In this document: in pieces, positions 21,252 to 31,412 of the stretch
How the letters are laid out: every line of letters starts with the position of its first letter
How positions within the stretch are numbered: position 1 is the stretch's first letter
From: Paludibacteraceae bacterium
GTDB taxonomy: Bacteria; Bacteroidota; Bacteroidia; Bacteroidales; Paludibacteraceae
Direction: 5' to 3'
NCBI GenBank assembly: GCA_017541805.1
Contig: JAFXYK010000015.1
Span: 1-56,258 of the forward strand
DNA: 56,258 bases
Notes under the pieces: model-generated
Told to the model about the DNA's origin: nothing
The model's database searches: none
Seen by the model: the letters and a program-made list of their open reading frames with translations, nothing else
Position numbers and translations under genes: made by a program

Positions 21252-24200
21252 ATGAATTTTTTAGAAGTAATTACCAAACTATTCGGTAACAAAGCGCAGA
21301 AAGATATGCGCGCCATTCAGCCGGTAGTAGAGCAGATCAAAGCGGCTTACGAGACGATTGACAAGCTCTCTAATGACGACCTCCGCGCCCGTTCTTGGGC
21401 ATTGATGGATAAGTTACAAGCAGCTGTCAAACCGCAGAAAGACCGTATTGCGGAACTCAAAGCGTCCATCGAAGGACTGGAGATTGAGAAACGCGAGAAG
21501 GTATATAACGAGGTGGATAAACTGGAGAAGGACATCAAGGATATCTACGAGAAGACCTTGAATGAGATCCTGCCCGAGGCATACGCTATCGTGAAGTCCA
21601 CGGCTCGTCGTTTTGCTGAGAGCGAGACCGTAGTCGTCACGGCGACCCAGATGGATAAAGACTTGGCTGCCGACAGCCGTTTCGACTTTGTCGAGATAGA
21701 CGGCGACAAAGCGGTCTATGCGAACCACTGGATGGCAGGCGGCAATGAGATCAAGTGGGACATGATCCACTATGACGTACAGCTCTTCGGCGGCGTGGTA
21801 TTGCACCAAGGAAAGATCGCCGAGATGGCGACCGGTGAAGGAAAGACCCTCGTGGCCACCTTGCCGGTATACCTGAACGCGCTGACACACGAAGGCGTTC
21901 ACGTAGTGACAGTGAACGACTACCTGGCCAAACGTGACTCGGAGTGGAACGGCCCGATATACATGTTCCTCGGCTTGACCGTCGATTGTATCGATAAGCA
22001 TAAACCGAACAGCGACGAGCGTCGTAAGGCATACGCATGTGATATCACCTTCGGAACGAACAATGAGTTCGGTTTCGACTACCTGCGTGATAACATGGCT
22101 ACGAGCCCGCTCGATCTCGTGCAACGCGGACATAACTACGCTATCGTCGATGAGGTGGACTCTGTGTTGATTGACGATGCCCGTACGCCGTTGATCATAT
22201 CTGGTCCGGTGCCCAAAGGTGAGGACCAGATGTTCGATGAATACAAGGACCGTGTGGCAGCCCTCGTTCGTCAGCAGACAACGTTGACCACCAAGCTGTT
22301 AGCAGAAGCGAAGGCGAAGATGAGTTCGGACGATGCGAAAGTGCGCGAGGAAGGTGAGTTAGCCCTCTTCCGTTCCTTCAAGGGTCTGCCGAAATCGAAG
22401 GCTCTGATTAAGTTCCTCTCGGAACCGGGTATCAAGGTTCGCATGCAGAAGACCGAGGAGTTCTACCTGCAGGAGAACGAGAAGAACATGCATATCGCGA
22501 CCGACGAACTCTATTTCGTGATCGACGAGAAGAACAAGACCATCGAGTTGACCGATAAGGGTATTGACGCCCTGACCGGTTCGACCGAAGATCCGCATTT
22601 CTTCGTGCTGCCGGATGTAGGTTCGGAAATGGCGGAGTTAGAGCACGCGACCGGCCTGAGCGCCGAGGAGCGTCAGCAGAAGAAAGACGATATCTTCACC
22701 AACTACAGTATCAAAGCGGAGCGTGTACACACGGTACACCAGCTGCTCAAAGCTTACACCCTCTTCGAGAAAGATGTCGATTACATCATCGATGGCGGCG
22801 AGGTGAAGATCGTGGATGAGCAGACAGGTCGTATCATGGAAGGTCGTCGTTGGTCCGACGGTCTGCATCAGGCCGTGGAGGCGAAGGAGAACGTGAAGGT
22901 GGAAGCCGCTACGCAGACCTTCGCTACCATCACGCTGCAGAACTATTTCCGTATGTATCACAAGCTCGCCGGTATGACCGGTACAGCCGAGACGGAAGCA
23001 GGTGAGTTCTGGAACATCTACAAACTGGATGTAGTCGTTATCCCGACGAACAAACCTGTAGCACGTATCGATATGAACGACCGTATCTATCGCACGAAGC
23101 GCGAGAAATACAACGCCGTGATCGATGAGATCGTGTCGATGGTAGAGCAGGGCCGACCGGTGCTGGTAGGTACGACCAGTGTCGAGATCTCCGAGTTGCT
23201 CAGCAAGATGCTCAATATCCGTAAGATCAAGCATAATGTGCTGAACGCGAAGTTGCACCAGCAAGAGGCGCAAGTGGTTGCAGAAGCCGGTCGTCCGGGC
23301 GTGGTGACCATCGCGACGAACATGGCCGGTCGTGGTACGGATATCAAGTTGACACCCGAAGTGAAAGAGGCCGGAGGTCTCGCTATCATTGGTACGGAGC
23401 GCCACGAGAGCCGTCGTGTGGACCGTCAGTTACGTGGACGTGCCGGACGTCAAGGTGACCCGGGTAGTTCGGTCTTCTATGTATCGCTGGAGGACGACCT
23501 GATGCGTATGTTCGGTTCCGAGCGTATCGCAGGCATCATGGACCGTCTGGGCTTCAAAGAAGGTGAGATGATCGAGCACTCGATGATCTCCAACTCCATC
23601 GAACGGGCACAGAAGAAAGTGGAGGAGAACAACTTCGGTATCCGTAAGCGTTTGATCGAATACGATGACGTGATGAACCAGCAACGTAACCTCATCTACT
23701 CCAAGCGTCGTCACGCCTTGATGGGTGAGCGTATCGGCGTGGATATCACGAACATGATCTATGACATCGCGGAGGCTATCGTAGGCGAAGCCCGTCAGGC
23801 AGGTGACTACGAAGGACTGAAGATGGATGCGATGCAGGCGTTCGCGATCGAGGTGCCGTTCGAGGAGGATACCTTCCACCGCACACGTGTCGATGAACTG
23901 AGCAATCAGTTGGCAGAGGCCGCGCTGGACAGCTTCAAACGTCGTATGGACAAGTTGACGCAAGTGGCCGATCCGGTCATCCAGCGTGTGTACGAAGAGA
24001 AAGGCCAGATGTTCGAGAATATCCTTATCCCGATCTCTGACGGCAAGAAAGTGTATAACATCTCCGTCAACCTCAAGGCTGCGGCTGAGAGCCACTGCAA
24101 AGAGGTGGTACGTGAGTTCGAGAAACGCATGCTGCTCTATGTCATTGACGATGAGTGGAAAGAGCACCTTCGTCAATTGGACGACCTCAAGCAGTCCGTT

Positions 24201-24587
24201 CAGAACGCTTCGTACGAGCAGAAAGACCCGCTGTTGATCTATAAACTGGAGTCGTTCCATATCTTCGAGAACATGCTGAACGCGCTTAACCGTCGTGCTA
24301 TCGCTATCCTGCTTCGCGGCCAGATTCACCAGACCGAACCGGACCGTGTACAGCAGGCACAGCAGCAACGCCGTATGGACTACAGCCGCTATCGTACGCA
24401 GAAAGATGCGGTACAACAGGCGGCTCAGGCTTCCGGCGCTGCACAAGCGGCAGGTCGCGACACGCGCGAACAGCAACGTCCGGAGCCCCTGCACGTAGAT
24501 AAGAAACCGCGTCCGAACGACCCGTGTCCTTGCGGCAGCGGTAAGAAATACAAACAGTGCCATGGTCGATTAAGCGCGGGCGTTTAA
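21252..24587 (+). CDS. secA: Preprotein translocase ATPase SecA
   Basis: A 1111-residue SecA, the motor that pushes unfolded proteins through SecYEG. Walker A is GEGKT at 195-199; [19 protein letters not shown] is the Walker B region near residue 300; the second motor domain has [12 protein letters not shown] and [12 protein letters not shown]. The C-terminus ends in the zinc motif [14 protein letters not shown] that binds SecB or phospholipid. It is longer than E. coli SecA (901) because of insertions, mainly around residues 320-500, as is usual in Bacteroidota. It starts an operon with two envelope genes. Confidence 0.98.
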   Translation: MNFLEVITKLFGNKAQKDMRAIQPVVEQIKAAYETIDKLSNDDLRARSWALMDKLQAAVKPQKDRIAELKASIEGLEIEKREKVYNEVDKLEKDIKDIYEKTLNEILPEAYAIVKSTARRFAESETVVVTATQMDKDLAADSRFDFVEIDGDKAVYANHWMAGGNEIKWDMIHYDVQLFGGVVLHQGKIAEMATGEGKTLVATLPVYLNALTHEGVHVVTVNDYLAKRDSEWNGPIYMFLGLTVDCIDKHKPNSDERRKAYACDITFGTNNEFGFDYLRDNMATSPLDLVQRGHNYAIVDEVDSVLIDDARTPLIISGPVPKGEDQMFDEYKDRVAALVRQQTTLTTKLLAEAKAKMSSDDAKVREEGELALFRSFKGLPKSKALIKFLSEPGIKVRMQKTEEFYLQENEKNMHIATDELYFVIDEKNKTIELTDKGIDALTGSTEDPHFFVLPDVGSEMAELEHATGLSAEERQQKKDDIFTNYSIKAERVHTVHQLLKAYTLFEKDVDYIIDGGEVKIVDEQTGRIMEGRRWSDGLHQAVEAKENVKVEAATQTFATITLQNYFRMYHKLAGMTGTAETEAGEFWNIYKLDVVVIPTNKPVARIDMNDRIYRTKREKYNAVIDEIVSMVEQGRPVLVGTTSVEISELLSKMLNIRKIKHNVLNAKLHQQEAQVVAEAGRPGVVTIATNMAGRGTDIKLTPEVKEAGGLAIIGTERHESRRVDRQLRGRAGRQGDPGSSVFYVSLEDDLMRMFGSERIAGIMDRLGFKEGEMIEHSMISNSIERAQKKVEENNFGIRKRLIEYDDVMNQQRNLIYSKRRHALMGERIGVDITNMIYDIAEAIVGEARQAGDYEGLKMDAMQAFAIEVPFEEDTFHRTRVDELSNQLAEAALDSFKRRMDKLTQVADPVIQRVYEEKGQMFENILIPISDGKKVYNISVNLKAAAESHCKEVVREFEKRMLLYVIDDEWKEHLRQLDDLKQSVQNASYEQKDPLLIYKLESFHIFENMLNALNRRAIAILLRGQIHQTEPDRVQQAQQQRRMDYSRYRTQKDAVQQAAQASGAAQAAGRDTREQQRPEPLHVDKKPRPNDPCPCGSGKKYKQCHGRLSAGV

Positions 24588-24595
24588 TCGATAGG

Positions 24596-24627
24596 TCGAG
24601 ACCTCGAGATCTCGATATCTCGAAATG
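24596..24627. repeat. Octamer array, TCGAGATC family (4 units)
   Basis: TCGAGACC, TCGAGATC, TCGATATC, TCGAAATG, 32 bp: a constant TCGA and a variable second half. The ATG of the next gene (24625-24627) is the end of the fourth unit. Confidence 0.95.
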
Positions 24628-25803
24628 AGAAGAATACTGCTCATATTACTTGTTGTCTGTGCCGCCATGAACATGACGGCACAGCAACTATATACAGACA
24701 CGTTCCGCTTGTCCGAACAGAACAAGGCGGCGGATGTGGATGTGCTGCTGCTGGATATGGTGGCGGCACAGGGAGCTGCGCTGCATGAGGCGGACTCGCT
24801 GGCCGAGGTGGCGCGCCTGGACTCTATCCGCCTGGACTCGATGCGTATCGACTCGTTGGAGCGTGACCTGCATGAACTGGATTCCCTTCGCGCCATCAAC
24901 GCTTCGCTCGTCCTACAGAAAGTGGAGAAGATGCCGACGATAGAGATCGAGAAATCGTGGATCAAGGATGAGGTGGAGGACCGCAACGACGTGCTGCAAG
25001 CGATACGTAATATGCGATCGCCGTGGCGAAGAGAAGCGACTCTCATGGCGCAGATCACGCAGAACTACGTCACGCCGAACTGGTATCAAGGCGGTTCTTC
25101 ATCCTTCGCCGGATTAGGTATTGCCAAGGGACAGATCAGTTATATCACCGACCGGTTTACATGGGAGAACTTCGGCGAATGGCGTATGGGCGGTTCGACT
25201 GTCTCGGCGGACAGTCTGCATAAGGTGAACACGACGGATGACCTGTTCCGCATCTATTCGAAAGCGAACCTGCGGATCATTCCCAAACTGTTTACCTCGC
25301 TCTCCGTGGAGTTGGAGACCCGTTTGCTGCCGACCTATAAGTCCAATTCAATGGACCTGAAGTCCGCGCCGTTCTCGCCGCTGCGATTCAATGCGGCTTT
25401 CGGTATTGACTGGAAACCCGTCAAGAACCTATCTATCTCCGTCTCACCGGTGTCCTATAAGATGATTCATATCGCCGATACAGCGCGGGTCGCTTCGACG
25501 GACTACGGTCTGGAGGAAGGCCAGCAGACGCAACATAATATAGGTTCGTCCGTGCGTATCGAATATACATGGAAACCCGTGCGTGAGGTGTCGCTGGAGT
25601 CGAAATTCTTCTTCTATACCAACTACCGGAATGTGGAGATTGACCTGGAGGTGAACTGCGACTTCATCATCAACCGCTTCCTCTCCGCGCGCCTGATGTT
25701 ACACCCGCGCTATGATACTTCGGTCATCATGACCGGAGATACACACGCCAAGATACAGTTCCGCGAACTCCTATCCATAGGCTTCGCACATAAATTCAGA
25801 TAA
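24625..25803 (+). CDS. DUF3078 outer-membrane barrel protein
   Basis: A 392-residue exported protein: signal peptide 1-19 (LLILLVVCAAMNMTAQ), a charged helix with repeated LDSIRLDSMRIDSLERDLHE (about 67-88), then a DUF3078-type barrel beginning near NWYQGGSSSFAGLGIAKGQ (154-172) and ending GFAHKFR. Function is unknown. Another DUF3078 gene lies at 40309-41487. The start codon lies inside an octamer array, and no separate ribosome binding site is visible. It follows secA by 37 bp. Confidence 0.83.
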   Translation: MRRILLILLVVCAAMNMTAQQLYTDTFRLSEQNKAADVDVLLLDMVAAQGAALHEADSLAEVARLDSIRLDSMRIDSLERDLHELDSLRAINASLVLQKVEKMPTIEIEKSWIKDEVEDRNDVLQAIRNMRSPWRREATLMAQITQNYVTPNWYQGGSSSFAGLGIAKGQISYITDRFTWENFGEWRMGGSTVSADSLHKVNTTDDLFRIYSKANLRIIPKLFTSLSVELETRLLPTYKSNSMDLKSAPFSPLRFNAAFGIDWKPVKNLSISVSPVSYKMIHIADTARVASTDYGLEEGQQTQHNIGSSVRIEYTWKPVREVSLESKFFFYTNYRNVEIDLEVNCDFIINRFLSARLMLHPRYDTSVIMTGDTHAKIQFRELLSIGFAHKFR

Positions 25804-25804
25804 A

Positions 25805-26437
25805 ATGAAAAGATTAGCAGGTTTATTTTTAGTGCTCCTTTTTGCGAGCGTATCGCTTACTGCGAATGCACGAGAATCACACGCATGGGGTGACTACCGT
25901 CATTCCATCAGTATCACAGCAGGCTGTCCGAGCGGTTATTTCCTCGGTCGAGAGTTGCTGGTAGATATATGGGTGTCGGCGGCAGATCACGCCGGTAACT
26001 CCAAGTATTACGGTACGTATGGTATGGAATACCATTGTCAGTGCCTCTCGTGGCTCCGTGTGGGTTTCAAAGCTTTGTGGGAAGGCGACTCGCATGACGT
26101 GTACACCGATAAGGAAAAGACGACCCTCAAGGGCCATTCGTTCGGTCATACAGCGGCGTTGATGCCCAGTATCCAGTTCACGTACCTCAACTTACGCTAT
26201 GTGCAGCTGTACGCAGGTGTCGATGTAGGTGCGGAACTGATGTTACGTCACACACGCTATGAGGACGGTTATTCGGACGGCAACGGCTACAAGAACAGCA
26301 TCAGTTATTCATGGTTGCCGGCACTTAACGTCACTCCCTTCGGTGTGAGTGTCGGAAATGACTACGTGTATGGAATGCTGGAACTGAATGTGGGCTCGGA
26401 CGCGATCGTCAAAGCCGGATTAGGATTCCGCCTCTAA
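25805..26437 (+). CDS. Small outer-membrane barrel-like protein
   Basis: A 210-residue exported protein of unknown family. Residues 1-22 are a signal peptide ending ANA. The rest alternates short aromatic strands with loops and ends in GLGFRL. The composition and the motif VQLYAGVDVGAEL resemble the barrel protein at 4481-5287 (NLYSGLGVGMDI), so they may be distant relatives. Its start is 1 bp after the stop of the DUF3078 gene. Its stop overlaps the convergent HD hydrolase by 4 bp. Confidence 0.75.
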   Translation: MKRLAGLFLVLLFASVSLTANARESHAWGDYRHSISITAGCPSGYFLGRELLVDIWVSAADHAGNSKYYGTYGMEYHCQCLSWLRVGFKALWEGDSHDVYTDKEKTTLKGHSFGHTAALMPSIQFTYLNLRYVQLYAGVDVGAELMLRHTRYEDGYSDGNGYKNSISYSWLPALNVTPFGVSVGNDYVYGMLELNVGSDAIVKAGLGFRL

Positions 26438-26985
26438 TTACAGAGCGCTTCCAGCGCTTGCCATCTCAAGTACCCGTCATGGCCATATTTCCAGATGTTG
26501 TACTTGATTTTCTCAATAGCCACTTCTTCGCCGAGGTGGCTTTTTGAATAGAACTTATCGGCGTAACATATGATTTTCTCTTCGAGGCTCTGCGGACAGT
26601 AGTCGCGTTCGGGGATCGGCAGCTCTTCGCGCTCCACCTGTTCGATCGTGATACCTGCACCTGTGTGCCGTTCTGCCACCAGCGCATGCTTCGGCAGGCC
26701 TTCCTTACGCAGCAGTTCAGCCCCTAAATAGCCGTGCTCGATATACTTATGCGGACCGTTGCAGTAGATCTTCGGCGCGTTGCAGAAGAGGATACCTATA
26801 TCATGCAGCATCGCGGCTTCTTCCACAAACTGACGGTCCACGAGCCCTTGTTCCACCCACTGCGGATGGGCATCAATGATCGCTAAAGCACGATCCGCCA
26901 CTTGGCGGCTGTGCGTCACCAAGATATGCTTCAACTCCGGCGAGTCTGCATAATACTTCTCTATGATGGCATTATAATCTATCAT
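26434..26985 (-). CDS. HD-domain phosphohydrolase
   Basis: A 183-residue HD protein. Metal ligands are His25 (THSRQVA), His61-Asp62 (AMLHDIGI), and further His84 and His107, with a late Asp near KIICYADKFYSK. HD enzymes cleave phosphoesters of nucleotides, often dNMP or cyclic nucleotides; the substrate is open. It is the last gene of the nadK operon and overlaps lgt by 14 bp. Confidence 0.88.
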   Translation of the reverse strand: MIDYNAIIEKYYADSPELKHILVTHSRQVADRALAIIDAHPQWVEQGLVDRQFVEEAAMLHDIGILFCNAPKIYCNGPHKYIEHGYLGAELLRKEGLPKHALVAERHTGAGITIEQVEREELPIPERDYCPQSLEEKIICYADKFYSKSHLGEEVAIEKIKYNIWKYGHDGYLRWQALEALCN

Positions 26986-27796
26986 TTCTATACGCGCGTA
27001 TAATAAGGTATATACCGAGTGCGACGAGCGGGATGCTCAACCACTGACCCATGTTCAAGATATGTCCTGCTGTGCCGTTCGGGTCCGTCTTGAGGAACTC
27101 CACCAGGAAGCGTACGCCGAAGACGATCACTCCAAACACACCGGTCAACAGTCCCGGACGTAGGCGTGCATCCGTCTTGCAATACATGTACAGCGTGACC
27201 GCCAGGGCTACCAGCAAGTACATGATTTCGTATATCTGCGTCGGGTGGCAAGGTACGTCCGGATTTATTGCCCCGCGGACGAAGATAAAACCCCAAGGCA
27301 GGTCGGTCGGGTTGCCGTACACCTCACTGTTCATCAAGTTACCGAACCGGATCAAAGCCCCCGTCACACACAAGCCGATACACACACGGTCCAGAATCCA
27401 GAGCCAACTGGTTTTGAACTGCGGATAGCGACTGAATCGATATTTGTTGAGCAGCCACGTTGCGACCATCATTCCTGCGGCACTACCGTGACTCGACATG
27501 CCTCCTTCCCATATCTTCAAGATCCGCAGCGGGTTCTCGAGATACGGATTGCCCGTTTCGTACCAACCGTAGAACAAGCAATGACCGAGACGTGAACCGA
27601 TCACTGCACCGATCACTATCCACCAAAACAACTGGAACGACCATTCTTTCGGGCAGTTCTCGTGCTTGTACATCAGGTGGTTCATCACCCATGCCGCATA
27701 GATGCCAATGGCCCACATCAAACCGTACCAGCGAAGACCTCCGTTTCCGAAATGTATCAAGATCGGGTCTATGTCCCAAGTGATCGCAGATACCAT
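26972..27796 (-). CDS. lgt: Prolipoprotein diacylglyceryl transferase Lgt (copy 1)
   Basis: A 274-residue inner-membrane enzyme that moves diacylglycerol from phosphatidylglycerol to the lipobox Cys of prolipoproteins, the first step of lipoprotein maturation. Seven membrane segments are apparent. The signature GALIRFGNLMNSEVYG (147-161), SHGSAAG (102-108, His103) and CHPTQIYE (183-190) mark the active site. A second, clearly paralogous copy lies at 28719-29666, with fmt between. By eye the first 80 residues of the copies are about 70% identical. SHGSAAG differs from the SHGGAIG of copy 2. Confidence 0.95.
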   Translation of the reverse strand: MVSAITWDIDPILIHFGNGGLRWYGLMWAIGIYAAWVMNHLMYKHENCPKEWSFQLFWWIVIGAVIGSRLGHCLFYGWYETGNPYLENPLRILKIWEGGMSSHGSAAGMMVATWLLNKYRFSRYPQFKTSWLWILDRVCIGLCVTGALIRFGNLMNSEVYGNPTDLPWGFIFVRGAINPDVPCHPTQIYEIMYLLVALAVTLYMYCKTDARLRPGLLTGVFGVIVFGVRFLVEFLKTDPNGTAGHILNMGQWLSIPLVALGIYLIIRAYRNDRL

Positions 27797-27808
27797 GAAT
27801 AGATGCGT

Positions 27809-28738
27809 TTAATGGATGCCGTTCAGGAAAGCCTTGGCGTCCATGCGTTTCTTACCCGGCACTTGCAGTTCGAGGATGTTCACCGCCCCTTCTTTGCACG
27901 GGATGATAATACCTTTGGATGCCTCGAGGTCTCGAGACCCTGAGATCTCGACCGCGTAGATCTTCACGTTCTCGAAGACCTGTCCGTGAATGGTGAGGTT
28001 AGCCCATGCGGCAGGGTAAGGGCTGAGTCCGCGAACGAAGTTATGCACCTCCTGTGCCGTCTTTTCGGCAAACTTGATCTCGCAGTCTTCTTTGAAGATC
28101 TTAGGGGCGGGTTTGAGTTCCGCCACCTCCGGTTGCGGTGTTGTCGGCACTTGGATACCTTGGTTCTCGCAGTCAATAATCAGGTCCACTGTCCGCAGCA
28201 CCATGCTTTTACTCAACTCCATCAGCCGATCGTGTACGGAGCCTACGTTCTCGTCCTCACCGATAGGTATGCGTTCCTGCAGAATCATGTTACCCGTGTC
28301 GATCTCATGCTTAAGCATGAAGGTGGTCAGTCCCGTCTCTTTCTCTCCGTTCATCACCGCCCAGTTGATCGGCGCAGCGCCGCGGTACTGAGGCAGTAAC
28401 GAACCGTGTATGTTAAACGTACCCAGACGCGGCATCGTCCATACGACCTCCGGTAACATGCGGAAAGCGACGACGATCTGCAGGTCAGCTTTGTAAGAAC
28501 GCAGTTCTTCGATGAAGGCTTCGTCCTTCAGTTTCTCCGGTTGGAGGACAGGCAGTCCGACCTCCAGCGCATATTTCTTCACGTCCGAATACTGCACCTG
28601 ATGACCGCGACCGGCAGGTTTGTCCGGCATCGTCACGACGGCTACCACATTGTATCCGCCTTCCACCAGTGCCCGCAGACTGGCTACGGCAAACTCCGGC
28701 GTGCCTAAATAAACTATTCTAAGATCTTTTTTTGTCAT
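27809..28738 (-). CDS. fmt: Methionyl-tRNA formyltransferase Fmt
   Basis: A 309-residue enzyme that formylates initiator Met-tRNA with 10-formyl-tetrahydrofolate. Catalytic Asn109, His111 and Asp147 are present in FNIHGSLLPQYRGAAPINWA (108-127) and HEIDTGN (144-150). The C-terminal OB-fold has an inserted GSRDLEAS (267-274) encoded by an octamer array; the same SRDLE occurs in TrmN6 at 43606-44304. It lies between two lgt copies, overlapping copy 2 by 20 bp and preceding copy 1 by 12 bp. Confidence 0.97.
   Translation of the reverse strand: MTKKDLRIVYLGTPEFAVASLRALVEGGYNVVAVVTMPDKPAGRGHQVQYSDVKKYALEVGLPVLQPEKLKDEAFIEELRSYKADLQIVVAFRMLPEVVWTMPRLGTFNIHGSLLPQYRGAAPINWAVMNGEKETGLTTFMLKHEIDTGNMILQERIPIGEDENVGSVHDRLMELSKSMVLRTVDLIIDCENQGIQVPTTPQPEVAELKPAPKIFKEDCEIKFAEKTAQEVHNFVRGLSPYPAAWANLTIHGQVFENVKIYAVEISGSRDLEASKGIIIPCKEGAVNILELQVPGKKRMDAKAFLNGIH
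27924..27951. repeat. Octamer array, TCGAGATC family, inside fmt (3.5 units)
   Basis: TCGAGGTC, TCGAGACC, CTGAGATC, TCGA. It is read in frame as SGSRDLEAS within the C-terminal domain of Fmt. Confidence 0.9.
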
Positions 28739-29666
28739 TCTGATTCTTCTGATATTTCGCTTCCAGACTCTTGGGTTGCTTCTCCACTACCGGCAGCAAC
28801 GGTCGTCTGTACGCGCGTATAATAAGGAATATACCGAGTGCGATGAACGGCAGACTCAGTAACTGACCCATATTCAAGATATGACCGGCTTCGAAGGCTT
28901 CCTGATCATTCTTGATGAACTCCAGCAGGAAACGTACGCCGAAGATGATGGTTAAGAAGATGCCGATGAGCAGTCCTTCGCGTCGGCGTGCTTCGGTCTT
29001 CCAATACAGCGGCAAGGTGATAGCCAAGGCGGCAAGCAGATACAGCATCTCGTATATCTGCGTGGGGTGACACGGAACGGTTTGGTTCACGTCGCCGCGC
29101 ACGAAGATGAAACCCCAAGGCAGGTCCGTCGGACCACCGTAGATCTCGCTGTTGAACAGGTTTCCCAAACGAATCAGGGCACCGGTCACACAGACGCCGA
29201 TACACAGACGGTCCAGGATCCAGAGCCAACTGGTTTTGAACTGCGGATAGCGACTGAACTTGTATTTATTGAGCAGCCATGCCGTTACAATGATACCTAT
29301 GGCGCCGCCGTGACTGGCCAAGCCACCTTCCCAGATCTTAAGGATCTGCAGCGGATGTTCGATATACGGATTTCGGTAGTTGAACGTGATGCCTAAGAAC
29401 TCAATCGGATTGCCGTTGTCATGCCATTCGTAGAACAGACAGTGACCGAGACGCGAACCCAGGATAGCACCGATCGTGATCCAGAAGAAGAGTTGGTCCG
29501 ACCATTCCTCCGGACAGTTCTCATGTTGGTACATCCGGCGATTCATCACCCAGCATACGTAGATACCGATCGCCCACATCAGGCCGTACCAGCGAATACC
29601 TCCGTCCCCGAAATGTACCAGGATCGGGTCCACATCCCACACTATCGAAGCTAATATACCCATCAT
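28719..29666 (-). CDS. lgt: Prolipoprotein diacylglyceryl transferase Lgt (copy 2)
   Basis: A 315-residue paralogue of the Lgt at 26972-27796. All active-site motifs are intact: SHGGAIG, ALIRLGNLFNSEIYG, CHPTQIYE. It has about 13 extra residues after GNP (PIEFLGITFNYRN) and a basic C-terminal tail of 20 or so residues. Its motifs look closer to the family consensus than copy 1, so it may be the ancestral enzyme. Its start overlaps the nadK stop by 4 bp and it overlaps fmt by 20 bp. Confidence 0.95.
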   Translation of the reverse strand: MMGILASIVWDVDPILVHFGDGGIRWYGLMWAIGIYVCWVMNRRMYQHENCPEEWSDQLFFWITIGAILGSRLGHCLFYEWHDNGNPIEFLGITFNYRNPYIEHPLQILKIWEGGLASHGGAIGIIVTAWLLNKYKFSRYPQFKTSWLWILDRLCIGVCVTGALIRLGNLFNSEIYGGPTDLPWGFIFVRGDVNQTVPCHPTQIYEMLYLLAALAITLPLYWKTEARRREGLLIGIFLTIIFGVRFLLEFIKNDQEAFEAGHILNMGQLLSLPFIALGIFLIIRAYRRPLLPVVEKQPKSLEAKYQKNQNDKKRS

Positions 29667-30556
29667 TTACCCCAGTTTAATTTTGTTCGCAGACTCTTCA
29701 AGAAGCTGTTGTCGCCTATCTGTACGACCTTCACCGTGTACGGTGCCCGCTCGATATGCAGACTCATGTCGGTACTCAGGCTCTGGCTGCGTCCGTCCAC
29801 GGAAACCATGTACGAGTCGTAGCGGCTGCTGATCTTGATATCCAGTTTCCATTCGTCCAGAATGACGATCGGTCGTACGGTCAGGCTGTGCGGCGCAATA
29901 GGCGTGAGGATCATACCTCGGCTCTGCGGCACCAACAGCGGACCTCCGATAGAGAGGTTATAAGCTGTGCTGCCGGTAGGCGTAGCAATGACCAAACCGT
30001 CCGAATGATAGGTGTGCAACAGTTCGCCGTTGATCTTGGTCTCAATGGTCAACATGTTCGTTAGACCTTGCTTGAGGATCGCGATCTCATTGAGTGCATT
30101 CGGCGACATCACCAGGCCTTCACGCACGTTACCCTCTTTGTCTAGGATGGTCAGCGACAAGAGGCGGCGAGGTTCTATCGTATACTCACCGGCAATCAAC
30201 TTCTGCAGGATGTTATCCAGATCGTCCGTCTGCACTTCCGCCAGGAATCCCAAGTGACCGCAGTTCACACCAAGAATAGGTATATTCTTGTCTCCGATAG
30301 CAGCCGCACTGGTCAGGAAAGTACCGTCACCGCCGACCGAGAGCGCAAAGTCAATCGGCTCGCCGTACACGTTCTCCGGCTGTTGGTCTCCGTCCCAGTT
30401 CTCCGGAAATCCCGGGTACTCACGTAAGTTCAACTCCTGGCGCAACTCCTGAGAAAGCAGCACGTGAATGCCCTTCTCGGTCATAAAATCCAATATGTGA
30501 CGCACCTCTGTCAGGGTCTGCGTCTTCATCGCATTTCCAAAAATTGCAATTGTCAT
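29663..30556 (-). CDS. nadK: NAD kinase NadK
   Basis: A 297-residue kinase that makes NADP from NAD and ATP (or polyphosphate). GGDGT is at 75-79, followed by NCGHLGFLAE and NALNEIAIL with the Asn-Glu pair, and GSTAYNLSIGGP for NAD binding. I chose ATG 30556 because the family N-terminus (MTIAIFGN) starts there; the predicted transcript starts near 30581, so an ATG at 30610 lies upstream of it. First gene of the operon nadK, lgt, fmt, lgt, HD. Confidence 0.96.
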   Translation of the reverse strand: MTIAIFGNAMKTQTLTEVRHILDFMTEKGIHVLLSQELRQELNLREYPGFPENWDGDQQPENVYGEPIDFALSVGGDGTFLTSAAAIGDKNIPILGVNCGHLGFLAEVQTDDLDNILQKLIAGEYTIEPRRLLSLTILDKEGNVREGLVMSPNALNEIAILKQGLTNMLTIETKINGELLHTYHSDGLVIATPTGSTAYNLSIGGPLLVPQSRGMILTPIAPHSLTVRPIVILDEWKLDIKISSRYDSYMVSVDGRSQSLSTDMSLHIERAPYTVKVVQIGDNSFLKSLRTKLNWGK

Positions 30557-30587
30557 AGGGCCACAATACGCTATATAAATTTGGGTG

Positions 30588-30619
30588 CAAAAGTACTGCT
30601 TTTTTTGCATTTATGCAAA
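30588..30619 (-). promoter_or_regulatory. Bacteroidota promoter for the nadK operon
   Basis: Minus-strand TTTG (30619-30616), 20 bp, TACTTTTG (30595-30588). It rules out the longer NadK start. It stands back to back with the pdxJ promoter. Confidence 0.82.
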
Positions 30620-30643
30620 TTTTTTAAGATTTTTATCTATTTA

Positions 30644-30675
30644 TTTGCGTATCTCGAAAAAAAATAGTAAATTTG
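30644..30675 (+). promoter_or_regulatory. Bacteroidota promoter for the pdxJ-exbBD-tonB operon
   Basis: TTTG (30644-30647), 20 bp, TAAATTTG (30668-30675). The pdxJ ATG is 22 bp downstream. Confidence 0.85.
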
Positions 30676-30697
30676 CAGCGTTTTTAATGCATGAGTC

Positions 30698-31411
30698 ATG
30701 ACAAAACTTAGTGTAAACATTAACAAGGTAGCTACGTTGCGCAATGCGCGTGGCGGTAATCTGCCTGATGTACAGCGTTTTGCGGTGGACTGCGAGTTGT
30801 TCGGAGCCCAGGGAATTACGGTGCATCCGCGTCCTGACGAGCGCCATATTCGCAAGGAGGATGTGTATCAACTGAAGTCGATGGTGACGACCGAGTTGAA
30901 TGTGGAGGGCAACCCGACGGATGAGTTCTTGGCGCTCGTATCGGATATCCGTCCGACCCAGGTGACTCTGGTGCCTGACGATCCGAGCCAGTTGACGTCC
31001 AACCACGGCTGGGACACGCGTCGTAACCTCAATTTCCTCAAGGGTGTGGTGAACCAGTTGCATGCCTATCGTATCCGCGTGAGCATCTTCGTGGATCCCG
31101 ATCCTGAGATGGTGGAGTACGCATTGCGTACGGGTGCAGATCGCGTAGAACTCTATACGGGTCCGTATGCAGATATGTTCAAAGAGGATCCGAAGCGTGC
31201 GATAGAGATGTACCGTCCGGCGGCGATGAAGGCGCATGAATTGGGCCTCGGTATGAACGCCGGTCATGACTTGAACCTCAAGAACCTCAAGCCGTTTATT
31301 CAGGCTTTCCCGTGGACGGCAGAGGTGTCTATCGGACATGCGATCATCTGCGATGCGCTCTATCTCGGCATCCAGGAAACGATTCAAGAATATTTAGATT
31401 TACTCAAATAA
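30698..31411 (+). CDS. pdxJ: Pyridoxine 5'-phosphate synthase PdxJ
   Basis: A 237-residue TIM-barrel enzyme that joins 1-deoxyxylulose 5-phosphate and 3-amino-2-oxopropyl phosphate to make pyridoxine 5'-phosphate (vitamin B6). The N-terminus [26 protein letters not shown] (phosphate and substrate site), [12 protein letters not shown], and [15 protein letters not shown] are family landmarks. Placing it before exbB, exbD and tonB is an order I recall in Bacteroidota. Stop to exbB start is 1 bp. Confidence 0.97.
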   Translation: MTKLSVNINKVATLRNARGGNLPDVQRFAVDCELFGAQGITVHPRPDERHIRKEDVYQLKSMVTTELNVEGNPTDEFLALVSDIRPTQVTLVPDDPSQLTSNHGWDTRRNLNFLKGVVNQLHAYRIRVSIFVDPDPEMVEYALRTGADRVELYTGPYADMFKEDPKRAIEMYRPAAMKAHELGLGMNAGHDLNLKNLKPFIQAFPWTAEVSIGHAIICDALYLGIQETIQEYLDLLK

Positions 31412-31412
31412 T

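Noticed and set aside
22638..24563. Long open frames antisense to secA
   Set aside because: They are shadows of the secA codon pattern, with no start signals or family motifs.
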